Assembly: GCF_013408685.1 (NCBI RefSeq)
Contig: NZ_JACBZY010000001.1
Span: 3,038,001-3,102,000, forward strand
DNA: 64,000 bases
Direction of reading: 5' to 3'
From: Schumannella luteola
GTDB taxonomy: Bacteria > Actinomycetota > Actinomycetes > Actinomycetales > Microbacteriaceae
How positions within the stretch are numbered: the first letter of the stretch is position 1; each line of letters begins with the position of its first letter. The notes under the pieces are model-generated. The model searched no databases. It saw only the letters and a list, made by a program, of their open reading frames with translations, and was not told where the DNA came from. Position numbers and translations under genes: made by a program. This document shows, piece after piece, positions 18,267 through 26,288 of the stretch.

Positions 18267-19810
18267 TCCCAGCCCGCCTCACGCAGGGCCGCGCGGGCCT
18301 CGTCGCGCGCCGAGTACTCGGTGCGCACGCCGCGGATGTCGCGGTAGTCCTGGTGGCCGGGGCCGGCCCAGAGGATCGAGTCGCCCTCCTTGGCCAGGTT
18401 CACGGCCGCGCGGATGGCCGCCTCCGGCGGGCTCACCTCGAGCGTCTGCTCCGGCTGGTGCTCGGCCAGGGCCGCGCCCTCGAGCAGGGTGGCCCGGATC
18501 GAGGTCGGGTCCTCGAAGCGCGGGTGGTGGTCGGTGATGACGAGGATGTCGCTGCCCTCGGCCGCGACGCGCCCCATCTCGTGACGCTTCGTGGCATCCC
18601 GGTCGCCGTCGGCGCCGAAGACCATGATCGTGCGGCCGGTCGTGAACTTGCGCACGGCGGCGAGGGTGTTCTCGAAGGCGTCGGGGCTGTGGCCGAAGTC
18701 GACGTACACGCTCGGGCCGCGGTCGCCCGAGACGCGCTCGGTGCGACCGGGCAGGTAGGCGCGGATGCCGCCGTCGGCGTCGAGCGCCTGGCCGATCGCC
18801 TCCAGCTCGAAGCCCGCCTCGACGAGCATGACGATCGCGAGCCCGGCGTTGGCGGCCATGTGCCAGCCGATCAGCGGAACCGAGGTCTCGAGCGTGCGGC
18901 CCTCGGGGCCGGTCAGCCGGAAGCCGGTGCGCTCGGCGCTCTCCTCGGTGATCTCGACGCGCCACTCGGCCTCGACCTCAGGCAGGGCCGAGATCGTCGT
19001 CACCGGGATGCGCGACTCCTCGACGACGCGGGCGCCCCAGGCGGTGTCGAGCGACACGACGCCGCGCTTGGCGCGGTCGGGGTCGAACAGCGGGAGCTTC
19101 GCGCGGAAGTACTCCTCCATGTCGGCGTAGTCGTCGAGGTGGTCGTGGCTGAGGTTCGTGAACGCGACGACGTCGAAGACGATGCCGTCGACGCGGTTCC
19201 AGGTGAGGGCCTGCGCGCTCACCTCGAGGGCGACGGCACGCACGCCGGCCTCGCGCATCCGCGCCAGCAGGGCGTGCATCTCGCTCGCCTCGGGCGTGGT
19301 CAGGCGGCTGACGACCGTGAGGTCGCCGATGTGCCGCTCGGAGGTCGAGCTGAGCCCGGTCATGAGGCCGAGCTGCTTGAGGATGCCCTCGAGGATGTAC
19401 GAGGTCGAGGTCTTGCCGTTCGTGCCGGTCGTGCCGAAGATCAGCGGCGAGTCCTCGCGGGTGCGGTACACCCAGTTCGACAGCTCGCCGAGGGCCTCGC
19501 GCGGGTTCTCGACGACGATCGTCGGCAGGCCGGCGTCGGCCGAGAGCTCGGCGCCCGCGGCGTCGGTCACGATCGCGACAGCGCCGGCCGCGGCCGCGTC
19601 CGCCGCGTAGCTCGCCCCGTGGGCCTTCGCACCGCGCAGACCCACGTAGAGGTCGCCGGGGCGGACTTCCGTCGAGTTGAGCGTGATCCCGGTGACCTCG
19701 ACGCCGTCGGCCGAGCCGCGCAGGTCGAGGTCGAACTCGTCGACGAGCCGCGAGAGCGGCCGCGAGGCGGGGTGCTCAGGACGGAGAACCGGAGGGATCC
19801 GAGAACTCAC
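18263..19810 (-). CDS. murE: MurE peptide ligase with atypical diamino-acid motif
   Basis: Adds the third-position amino acid to UDP-MurNAc-L-Ala-D-Glu. The 515 residues include GTTGTNGKTST (ATP site), LTTPEA, ALEVSAQAL, FTNLSHDHLDDY and the C-terminal GPGHQDYRD. At residues 427-431 the amino-acid recognition motif reads DHHPR. meso-DAP enzymes typically have DNPR and lysine enzymes DNPA-like forms. This fits a B-type actinobacterial wall (diaminobutyrate, ornithine or another residue), but which one cannot be read here. The start is GTG with AAGGAAG about 10 nt upstream. Confidence 0.96.
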   Translation of the reverse strand: MSSRIPPVLRPEHPASRPLSRLVDEFDLDLRGSADGVEVTGITLNSTEVRPGDLYVGLRGAKAHGASYAADAAAAGAVAIVTDAAGAELSADAGLPTIVVENPREALGELSNWVYRTREDSPLIFGTTGTNGKTSTSYILEGILKQLGLMTGLSSTSERHIGDLTVVSRLTTPEASEMHALLARMREAGVRAVALEVSAQALTWNRVDGIVFDVVAFTNLSHDHLDDYADMEEYFRAKLPLFDPDRAKRGVVSLDTAWGARVVEESRIPVTTISALPEVEAEWRVEITEESAERTGFRLTGPEGRTLETSVPLIGWHMAANAGLAIVMLVEAGFELEAIGQALDADGGIRAYLPGRTERVSGDRGPSVYVDFGHSPDAFENTLAAVRKFTTGRTIMVFGADGDRDATKRHEMGRVAAEGSDILVITDHHPRFEDPTSIRATLLEGAALAEHQPEQTLEVSPPEAAIRAAVNLAKEGDSILWAGPGHQDYRDIRGVRTEYSARDEARAALREAGWE

Positions 19811-19853
19811 GCTGGCTGACTTCCTTCCGATGGGGCGCCGCCGGGGTGCCCGC

Positions 19854-21659
19854 TCACCACTCGGTCGGAGTGTCGGGCGTCGCCGTGGTGGACGGCTGGA
19901 CCCGGTAGGTCTTGATGACCTGCTTCATGATCGCAGCGAAAGCGGGGGCCGCTGCGGCCGAAGTCTTGATCTTAGTCGGCAGGCCGAGGGTCACGATAAC
20001 CGCGTAGTTCGGGTCGTCGACCTTGAGCAGACCCGCGACCGAGACGATGCGGTCGCTGCCGTACTTGCCGTCGGCGCCGCCGACCTGGGCGGTTCCCGTC
20101 TTCGCCGCGATGCGGTAGCCGGGGATCGAGATCGTGCTCTTCAGCGGCCCCTTGGATGCGACGGTCTCCATCGCGAGCAGCGTCTGCTGGGCGGCGTAGT
20201 CGCTCACGACGCGCGTGGAGGTCGGGGTCGGGACCTCGGTCACGGTGCCGTCGCTGTGCTGGCATCCCTCGACCAGGCTGAGCGGCACGGTCACGCCGTT
20301 GTTGCCGAGGGTCTGGTAGAGGCTCGCCATCTGCGCCGAGGTGACGCTGATGGCCTGACCGAACTGCTGCGCCTTGTTCGAGATCGGGTCGAGGCCGACC
20401 GGATTCTGCACCGTGCCCGACTCCTCGCCGAGGAATCCGACGCCGGTCTTCGTGCCGAAGCCGAACTTCTTGAGGTACTCGGTGCGCTTGGGCAGCGAGA
20501 GCTTCTCGCTGATCATCGAGACGCCGACGTTCGACGACTGCTCGATGATGCCGGCGACCGTCCAGTGCATGTCGCCGTGGGCGAAGACGTCGCCGATCTT
20601 CGATCCGGCGGGGAGCCCGTTCGTGTACCAGCCGGGCACCGTGTACTTGTCGGTGATCTGCAGCACGCCCGCGTCGATGAGCGAGGCGACCGTGGCCGGC
20701 TTCATGATCGAGCCCGGCTCGTAGGGCGCGGTGAAGAAGCGCGAGCCGCTCGACTCGGCCGGAACCGAGTTGAGATCGTTCGGGTCGATGCTCGGGTAGT
20801 CGGCCGCGACCACGAGCTTGCCGGTGCGCACGTCGACGACCGCCGCGGTCGCCCACTGGGCGCCCATCGCCTGCGCCTGCGCGGCGATGGTCTGCTGGGC
20901 GAAGTACTGCAGGTCGGAGTCGATCGTCAGCTTCAGCGTGCCGCCGTCGACGGCCTGCTTCGTGGTCACGGTGCTGCCCGGCATCCGCACGCCGTCGCGG
21001 CTCACCTCGTAAGTCTGGGTGCCGTCGGTGCCGGTGAGGCAGGTGTCGTACGACTTCTCCAGGCCGGCGAGGGCGCCGTCGGTTCCGAGGAAGCCGACGA
21101 GGTTGCCCGCGACGGCGCCGTTCGGGTAGGTGCGGGCGGGATGCGGCTGGTCCCACACCCACGGGATGCCGAGCGCCTTGACCTTGTTGAACACGTCGAG
21201 CTTCACGCCCTTGACGAGGTAGGCGAAGTTCGAGGTCGGATCCTTGCTCAGGTCCTCGTACAGCTTGTTCGTGTCGGAGCCGGTGATCTCGGCGATCTCG
21301 CCGAGCGCATCCATGACCGACACGTGCTCCTTGGTGACCGTGCCGTCCTTGGCCTTCTTGCTGCGCACGAAGCCGTCGACGACGACGTCCTTCGGCGAGG
21401 CGGTGATGTCCCAGCGCTCGACGCTGTCGGCCAGCACGACGCCGTTCGCGTCGACGATCGAGCCGCGCGTGCCCCAGACCTTCGTGACGGCGGTCTGCTT
21501 GCTCGCGGAGGCCTTGTTCAGCTCGGCGGCGCGCACGACCTGGAAGTCGAACAGCCGCACTCCGAAGACCGCGACGATCGCGAAGACGACGATCATCGCG
21601 ACGGCATGACGGCGACGCGTGCTGCGGCTGTGCTGACTGCGGCTGTGGTGGCTGCGCAC
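19854..21659 (-). CDS. ftsI: FtsI/PBP3 septal transpeptidase
   Basis: Class B penicillin-binding protein that crosslinks septal peptidoglycan with FtsW. The 601 residues have a short cytoplasmic Arg/His/Ser-rich tail, one transmembrane helix (about 18-40), a dimerisation domain starting at GTRGSIVDANG, and the transpeptidase domain. Catalytic Ser317 and Lys320 are seen in PGSIMKP, then SSN in EQSSNVG, and KTG in AAKTGTAQ. The start is GTG with GGGAG about 5 nt upstream. It lies 31 nt after ftsL. Confidence 0.96.
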   Translation of the reverse strand: MRSHHSRSQHSRSTRRRHAVAMIVVFAIVAVFGVRLFDFQVVRAAELNKASASKQTAVTKVWGTRGSIVDANGVVLADSVERWDITASPKDVVVDGFVRSKKAKDGTVTKEHVSVMDALGEIAEITGSDTNKLYEDLSKDPTSNFAYLVKGVKLDVFNKVKALGIPWVWDQPHPARTYPNGAVAGNLVGFLGTDGALAGLEKSYDTCLTGTDGTQTYEVSRDGVRMPGSTVTTKQAVDGGTLKLTIDSDLQYFAQQTIAAQAQAMGAQWATAAVVDVRTGKLVVAADYPSIDPNDLNSVPAESSGSRFFTAPYEPGSIMKPATVASLIDAGVLQITDKYTVPGWYTNGLPAGSKIGDVFAHGDMHWTVAGIIEQSSNVGVSMISEKLSLPKRTEYLKKFGFGTKTGVGFLGEESGTVQNPVGLDPISNKAQQFGQAISVTSAQMASLYQTLGNNGVTVPLSLVEGCQHSDGTVTEVPTPTSTRVVSDYAAQQTLLAMETVASKGPLKSTISIPGYRIAAKTGTAQVGGADGKYGSDRIVSVAGLLKVDDPNYAVIVTLGLPTKIKTSAAAAPAFAAIMKQVIKTYRVQPSTTATPDTPTEW

Positions 21660-21690
21660 GCTGCTCCCTGGTTGCGAGTCGGTCTGGTGG

Positions 21691-22359
21691 TCAGCGGGTG
21701 GTCGGAGCGGGGATGACGTTCTCCGCTCCGGACGCTACGTCGCCCGATCCGGTGCCGGCGCCCGACGCGCCGGAGGTGGGATCTGCCCCGGTCGTGGTGC
21801 CGCCGTCGAAGCCCTGCGTCGGGTCTTCGGTGTGCTGTCCGGCGGCCGCGGCGTCGGCCGCGGCGCGGGCGGCGGCGATCGCGGCGGGGTCGACCGCCTT
21901 CGAGCCGGTGAGCAGCGAGTTGCCGATGAGGTTCCCGCCGCCGGTGATGCTGCCGCCGTCGGGCGTCGCGGTTCCGCTGACCCGGCCGTTCGCGACGTCG
22001 AGGAACACCGGGTTGCCGCTCGCGACCATGCCGAGCGCCTCGGCGTTCTGCGTCAGGTTCTGCGTGGAGCCGAGCACCTCGAGCTTCTCGTTCAGCGCCT
22101 TGCGCTCCTGCCCGAGCTGCTTCTGCTTCGTCTGCAGCGACGAGATCTCGTAGGCGCCGTCGGCCGTCACGATGCTCATCAGCAGCTGCGCGATGAGGAT
22201 GACGCCGATGCCGGCGATGACCGCGAGGGCGTAGACGACCCGCGGGCGGGCGCGCTTCTGCGCCCGCGACGCGGCGATCTCGAGGTGCGGACGCTGCTCG
22301 CGCTGCTCCTCGCGGGAGCGCTCGCGCGGTCGAGCGACCGCTGCTGCCAGGTTGCTCAT
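21691..22359 (-). CDS. ftsL: FtsL-like divisome protein
   Basis: Small bitopic division protein. The ATG at 22359 overlaps the rsmH stop by 4 nt and gives 222 residues. The upstream frame is an rsmH shadow. Residues 1-40 are basic and cytoplasmic, a transmembrane helix spans about 41-63, and a short heptad-rich coiled coil follows (about 72-100). The C-terminal region (about 120-222), rich in Ala, Gly, Thr and Ser, is low-complexity and longer than in model FtsL. Identification rests on position between rsmH and ftsI plus topology. Confidence 0.88.
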   Translation of the reverse strand: MSNLAAAVARPRERSREEQREQRPHLEIAASRAQKRARPRVVYALAVIAGIGVILIAQLLMSIVTADGAYEISSLQTKQKQLGQERKALNEKLEVLGSTQNLTQNAEALGMVASGNPVFLDVANGRVSGTATPDGGSITGGGNLIGNSLLTGSKAVDPAAIAAARAAADAAAAGQHTEDPTQGFDGGTTTGADPTSGASGAGTGSGDVASGAENVIPAPTTR

Positions 22360-23315
22360 GCCGACTCCGTGATCCGCTCTGCTGCGCGCAGCCGCACGGA
22401 CGCGGCTCGCGGGTTGATGTCCTTCTCGTCGTCGCTCGCCAGCTCGGCGCCGCGCACCAGCAGTCGGAACTGCGGGCGGTGCTCGGGCAGCTCCACCGGC
22501 AGGCCGCGCGGGGCGGTCGAGGTGGTGCGGGCGGTGAACTCGCGCTTGACGATGCGGTCCTCGAGCGAGTGGTAGGCGAGCACGACCATGCGCCCACCCG
22601 GCTCGAGGGCGTCGAGTCCCGCGGGGATGGCCTGCTCGACGCCGTCGAGCTCGCCGTTGACCTCGATGCGCAGCGCCTGGAAGACCCGCTTGGCCGGGTG
22701 ACCGCTGCGCTCGCGCTGCACCGCCGCGGGGGTGGCGTCGATCAGCAGCTGCACGAGCTCGGCCGAGGTCGTCAGCGGCGATTCCTGGCGTCGCTCGACG
22801 ATGCGGCGCGCATAGCGTGACGCGAGCTTCTCCTCGCCGTACTGCTGGAAGATGCGGCGCAGTGCGCCCTCGTCGTACTCGGCGAGCACCTTCGCGGCCG
22901 TGAGCTCGGCGGTGGAGTCCATGCGCATGTCGAGCGGCGCATCCTGCGAGTAGGCGAAGCCGCGCTCGGCGCGGTCGAGCTGCATGGACGAGACGCCGAG
23001 GTCGAAGAGGAAGCCGGAGACCTTCTCGATGCCGAGCGAGTCGAGGGCATCGCGCAGGTGGTGGTACTCGGTGTGCACGAGGTCGAGGCGGTCGGAGAAG
23101 CGCGCGAGGCGCTCGCCGGCGAGACGCTGCGCCTCGGTGTCGCGGTCGAGGCCGACGAGGTGCAGCTTCGGGAAGCGCTCGAGGAAGGCCTCGGCGTGAC
23201 CGCCGAGGCCGAGGGTCGCGTCGACGAGCACCGCGCCGTCGTGGTCGAGGGCGGGGGCGAGCAGCTCGATGCAGCGCTCGAGCAGGACGGGGATGTGGAT
23301 CTGGTCGTGTGCCAT
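22356..23315 (-). CDS. rsmH: 16S rRNA m4C1402 methyltransferase RsmH
   Basis: AdoMet-dependent methyltransferase of the MraW family acting on 16S rRNA in the small ribosomal subunit. The 319 residues begin [13 protein letters not shown] and contain the SAM-binding [14 protein letters not shown] (about 33-46), [11 protein letters not shown] and the C-terminal [11 protein letters not shown]. It is the second gene of the dcw operon, about 100 nt after mraZ. The spacer contains a modest CTGCCCC/GGGGCAG hairpin (23363-23386). It is coupled to ftsL by ATGA. Confidence 0.97.
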   Translation of the reverse strand: MAHDQIHIPVLLERCIELLAPALDHDGAVLVDATLGLGGHAEAFLERFPKLHLVGLDRDTEAQRLAGERLARFSDRLDLVHTEYHHLRDALDSLGIEKVSGFLFDLGVSSMQLDRAERGFAYSQDAPLDMRMDSTAELTAAKVLAEYDEGALRRIFQQYGEEKLASRYARRIVERRQESPLTTSAELVQLLIDATPAAVQRERSGHPAKRVFQALRIEVNGELDGVEQAIPAGLDALEPGGRMVVLAYHSLEDRIVKREFTARTTSTAPRGLPVELPEHRPQFRLLVRGAELASDDEKDINPRAASVRLRAAERITESA

Positions 23316-23418
23316 GAGATCTCGGGCTGTGATCCTCGGGCCTGATCCCCATCCGCTGCCGCCTGCCCCCGGGGAAGTTGGGGCAGGGAGCGCGGCTGAG
23401 GGTCGGGCCCGAGGAGCA

Positions 23419-23850
23419 TCAGAAGAGCCCGGGGATCACCTCCTCGTCGGCGTCGGCGAACGCGGCCTCGGTGGCGGCGGTGTAGTCGTTCCAGGCGCTG
23501 GTGCTCCAGATCTCGGCGCGGCTTCCTGCACCGATGACGGTGAGGTCGCGGTCGAGGCCGGCGTACTCGCGCAGCAGTGGCGGGATCGTGATGCGGCGCT
23601 GCTTGTCGGGGATCTCCTGGCTCGCGCCGGAGAGGAAGAGGCGCAGGAAGTCGCGGGTGCGCTTGCTGCCGGTGGAGGCCTGACGCATCTGCTCGTGCAC
23701 GTTCTCGAACTCGCGCTGGCTGTACATGAAGACCGCGCGCTCCTGGCCGCGCGTCAGCACGACGCCGCCGGAGAACTCATCCCAGAACTTGGCGGGCAGG
23801 ATGATGCGCCCTTTGTCGTCGAGCTTGGGTGCGAACGTGCCGAGCAGCAT
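23419..23850 (-). CDS. mraZ: MraZ transcriptional regulator of the dcw operon
   Basis: AbrB-like DNA-binding protein that forms ring oligomers and regulates its own operon. The 143 residues carry two MraZ repeats: the first begins [19 protein letters not shown] and the second contains [20 protein letters not shown]. Both keep the DxKGR/DKQRR DNA-contact pattern. AGGGGG upstream supports the ATG. Three exactly spaced operator repeats lie 36-60 nt upstream, so autoregulation is expected. Confidence 0.97.
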   Translation of the reverse strand: MLLGTFAPKLDDKGRIILPAKFWDEFSGGVVLTRGQERAVFMYSQREFENVHEQMRQASTGSKRTRDFLRLFLSGASQEIPDKQRRITIPPLLREYAGLDRDLTVIGAGSRAEIWSTSAWNDYTAATEAAFADADEEVIPGLF

Positions 23851-23885
23851 GTCGTCCCCCTCTCGCGCCGGCCTGCTCCTAGTTC

Positions 23886-23910
23886 CTCCACTTTACTCCA
23901 CGAACCTCCA
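23886..23910 (-). promoter_or_regulatory. MraZ operator: three TGGAG repeats at 10-bp spacing
   Basis: On the minus strand TGGAG occurs at 23906-23910, 23896-23900 and 23886-23890, each separated by exactly 5 nt. This matches the known MraZ box architecture (TGGGN repeats with 5-nt spacers in E. coli, TGGAG-like in GC-rich Gram-positives). It lies just upstream of mraZ. A second, weaker pair TGGTG-N5-TGGAG lies on the plus strand at 23985-23999. Confidence 0.85.
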
Positions 23911-24115
23911 CGAACAAGCGAGAATCGCGCTTCGACACTCCCCTATTCGCGGTTCAAGCCCGTCTTTTCAGGGTTAGCACGCAGTGGTGGGATGTGGAGG
24001 AGTTTTCGCGGTCACAGCCGATTCCGAGCCGCGCCGGCGGCGCGCAGGGCGCCCGAGAGCGCCGACTCCGCTCGCGGCGATGCCCGTCGTCCCCGGAATC
24101 CCGGGCCGGGCGCAC

Positions 24116-24145
24116 AAAAAAGAGGCCGACCCGAAGGTCGGCCTC
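24116..24145 (-). terminator. intrinsic terminator of the DUF3040 gene
   Basis: Arms 24122-24131 and 24136-24145 pair perfectly around a 4-nt loop, followed on the minus strand by six T residues. It insulates the DUF3040 gene from mraZ. The span 23911-24115 between operator and terminator holds no gene and should contain the mraZ promoter. Confidence 0.92.
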
Positions 24146-24175
24146 GTGAGGTGGGAGTGAAGTGGAGGAGCCGGG

Positions 24176-24538
24176 CTACGCGTCCCGGTCGCCGTCGCGG
24201 CGGTGCTCGAAGCGCTCGCCGAGATCGTGCAGCAGTCCGCTGTCGCGGACCGGCTTGGGCGCCGACTGGCGCAGGAAGCGCTTCGGCGGAGAGATGGCGA
24301 ACAGCGCCCCGCCGAACATGAAGACGAAGCCGGCCGCGCCGATGATCGGCTGACGCGTCGCGACGCCGACGATGAGGAGCCCGATGCCGACGACGGCCGC
24401 GATCACGCCGAGGGCGATGATGGCGACGCCCGGTCGCGAGCGCCCCGTGCCGACCGTCGCCACGAAGTCGGCGTCGTTCTGGTAGAGGTTGCGCTCCATC
24501 TCGTCGAGGAGTCGCTGCTCCTGCTCGGACAGTGGCAT
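24176..24538 (-). CDS. DUF3040 membrane protein
   Basis: Small protein of 120 residues. The actinobacterial DUF3040 signature PLSEQEQRLLDEMERNLY opens the protein, which fixes the ATG at 24538 with GAAAGG upstream. An open-frame extension of nine residues is less likely. Two adjacent hydrophobic helices (about 38-58 and 63-82) follow, with a charged C-terminal tail. It corresponds in position to Rv2169c of M. tuberculosis, upstream of mraZ. The function is unknown. It ends in a strong terminator, so it is a single-gene unit. Confidence 0.88.
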   Translation of the reverse strand: MPLSEQEQRLLDEMERNLYQNDADFVATVGTGRSRPGVAIIALGVIAAVVGIGLLIVGVATRQPIIGAAGFVFMFGGALFAISPPKRFLRQSAPKPVRDSGLLHDLGERFEHRRDGDRDA

Positions 24539-24595
24539 CTCGGTCGCCTTTCGTCGGGCCCACAACCGGCTCGCCGGCGTGCGTGTCGGAGCCTC

Positions 24596-24623
24596 ATTCT
24601 AAGCTCGCCGCCCCCGGTAGGCT
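24596..24623. promoter_or_regulatory. overlapping divergent promoters (DUF3040 gene / polyprenyl synthase)
   Basis: TAGAAT reads on the minus strand at 24596-24601, with about 50 nt of leader to the DUF3040 start. TAGGCT reads on the plus strand at 24618-24623, 6 nt before the GTG at 24630. The two -10 elements are 16 bp apart and face away from each other, so each -35 position falls on the other's -10. Confidence 0.5.
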
Positions 24624-24629
24624 AGGCGA

Positions 24630-25748
24630 GTGGCTGGGAGTTTGCGCTTTGTCGATCTGGTGCAGAACCGGCTCGACGATCTGCTCGCCGATCGGGGCTC
24701 GGCGCTCACGCGCATCTCCCCCGATCTCGACGATCTGACGAGGGTCGCCCGCGACCTGCTCGGCGGCGGGAAGCGCTTCCGCGCGCTGTTCTGCTACTGG
24801 GGATGGCAGGCCGTCGCCGGCCGCGAGCGGGAGGCCGACCTGCTGCCCGACGCGGACGACTCGCTCGATCTCGCCCCGATCACCGCCGCGGCCTCCGCCC
24901 TCGAGATCTTCCACGCCGCCGCGCTCGTGCACGACGACATCATGGACAACTCCGACCTCCGTCGCGGCCGCCCCTCCACCCACCGGCGACTCGAGGCCGT
25001 GCACCGCGAGCGCGGGCTGCGCGGCGACGCCGAGCGCTACGGGATGTCGGGCGCGCTGCTGCTCGGCGATCTGCTGCTCGGCTGGAGCGATGAGCTGCTC
25101 GACGACGGACTGCGTGACGTGCCCCTCGAGCACGCCAGGGCGACGCGCGACGAGTTCGCTGTCATGCGCACGGAGGTCACGGCCGGGCAGTACCTCGACA
25201 TCCTCGAGGAGTCGTCGTGGCATCTGCACGGCGACGACGAGCAGCTGCGCCGCGCGCAGCGCGTCGTGCTCTACAAGTCGGCGAAGTACAGCGTCGAGGC
25301 CCCGCTCGTGATCGGCGCCTCGATCGCCGGCGCCGACGCCGATCAGATCGGCGCGCTGCGCGGCTTCGGCGTGCCGCTCGGCATCGCGTTCCAGCTGCGT
25401 GACGACCTGCTCGGCGTCTTCGGCGACCCGGAGGTCACCGGCAAGCCCTCGGGCGACGACCTGCGCGAGGGCAAGCGCACCGTGCTGATCGCGCTCGCGC
25501 GCGAATCGCTCTCCGGCTCGGCGCGCAACCTGCTCGACGAGCTGCTGGGCGATCCGGAGCTCGATGACGAGCAGATCCGGATGCTGCAGTCGACGATCCG
25601 GGCGAGCGGCGCGGTCGATCAGCTCGAGGGCGTCATCCGCCGCGAGGTCGAGCGGGCGACCTCGGCGCTCGATGCCGCCCCGCTGACGCGCTCGGCACGG
25701 GCCGAGCTGCTGCGCCTCGCCGACGCGGTGACGCGCCGCGAGGCCTGA
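24630..25748 (+). CDS. trans-polyprenyl diphosphate synthase (GGPP type)
   Basis: Isoprenyl diphosphate synthase condensing IPP with allylic diphosphates to give geranylgeranyl or longer chains. The 372 residues have the first Asp-rich motif DDIMD at 102-106, GRPSTHRR just after, and the second Asp-rich motif DDLLGVFGD with GKPSGDDLREGKRT. It corresponds in position to idsA2 (Rv2173). Product chain length cannot be fixed by eye. The start is GTG with TAGGCT 6 nt upstream and no Shine-Dalgarno, so a leaderless mRNA is likely. It converges on the next gene with only 10 nt between. Confidence 0.94.
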   Translation: MAGSLRFVDLVQNRLDDLLADRGSALTRISPDLDDLTRVARDLLGGGKRFRALFCYWGWQAVAGREREADLLPDADDSLDLAPITAAASALEIFHAAALVHDDIMDNSDLRRGRPSTHRRLEAVHRERGLRGDAERYGMSGALLLGDLLLGWSDELLDDGLRDVPLEHARATRDEFAVMRTEVTAGQYLDILEESSWHLHGDDEQLRRAQRVVLYKSAKYSVEAPLVIGASIAGADADQIGALRGFGVPLGIAFQLRDDLLGVFGDPEVTGKPSGDDLREGKRTVLIALARESLSGSARNLLDELLGDPELDDEQIRMLQSTIRASGAVDQLEGVIRREVERATSALDAAPLTRSARAELLRLADAVTRREA

Positions 25749-25758
25749 GCGACTCGAT

Positions 25759-26097
25759 TCAGGCGAGCGCCTGAGCGACCCGGCGCACCTCGGCCTTGCG
25801 GCCCGCGAGCAGCGCGTCGATCGGTGCGACGCCGAGGCTGTCCTCCGTCGCGAGCAGCCAGTCGATCGCCTCGTCGTCATCGAAGCCGATGTCGGCCAGC
25901 AGCGTCGCGGTGCCGCGCAGCTCGCTCAGCGGCTCGCCGTCGCGCACGAACACGGCGGGCACCCGCAGCACGCCGTCGCGACGCGTGCCGAGCAGCACGC
26001 GCTCCTCGATCAGGCGGCGCACCCGCCCCTGCGGGATGCCGAGGATCTCGACGAGATCGGGAACGGTCAGCCAGGCGGTCGCAGAGGTGTCGCTCAC
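25759..26097 (-). CDS. Rv2175c-like winged-helix DNA-binding protein
   Basis: Small protein of 112 residues using GTG 26097. The open frame extends upstream, but that part is Cys/Ser-rich and lacks family similarity. The N-terminal HTH (WLTVPDLVEILGIPQGRVRRLIEERVLLGTRRDG) and the C-terminal DDEAIDWLLATEDSLGVAPIDALLAGRKAEVRR match the Rv2175c family. In M. tuberculosis Rv2175c binds DNA and is a substrate of the adjacent kinase PknL. Here a Ser/Thr kinase lies 1.6 kb away with one LysM gene between. The N-terminal Ser/Thr residues are candidate phosphosites. Confidence 0.85.
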   Translation of the reverse strand: MSDTSATAWLTVPDLVEILGIPQGRVRRLIEERVLLGTRRDGVLRVPAVFVRDGEPLSELRGTATLLADIGFDDDEAIDWLLATEDSLGVAPIDALLAGRKAEVRRVAQALA

Positions 26098-26152
26098 CGC
26101 ACCACTCTCGCACCTCGCGCGCGCGTCGAGGAATCCGCGCGGCACGACGCTC

Positions 26153-26216
26153 GAGTCACATGAGTCACATCCATCACACCCGCCACTCTGATTGACTCTG
26201 TGTGACATCTGTGTCA
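26153..26216 (+). promoter_or_regulatory. 9-bp direct repeats and dyad upstream of the LysM gene
   Basis: Units GAGTCACAT (26153), GAGTCACAT (26162) and CCATCACAC (26171) form a 9-bp direct repeat resembling MtrA sites (GTCACA-type). Further on, TGACA-TCTG-TGTCA (26203-26216) is a perfect dyad, with TTGACT at 26192-26197 as a possible -35. The whole lies in the 191-nt gap between two divergent genes. Confidence 0.45.
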
Positions 26217-26288
26217 GCGTGAACCGATGCGCTCTCAGCGCGGATGAAGGCAGAGCCACCGCCCTCGGGGGTGGGAACGGGGTGACTG

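Noticed and set aside
23363-23386. CTGCCCC/GGGGCAG hairpin between mraZ and rsmH as a terminator
   Set aside because: Only a 7-bp stem with no T-run, and the operon continues. Noted in the rsmH entry only.
24012-24563. 183-codon minus-strand frame over the DUF3040 terminator
   Set aside because: It runs through the intrinsic terminator and has Arg/Pro-rich composition. The DUF3040 frame is clearly real.
26098-26259. N-terminal extension of the Rv2175c-like gene with a Cys-Asp-Gly run
   Set aside because: It overlaps the divergent regulatory repeats and has no family similarity; GTG 26097 is the better start.
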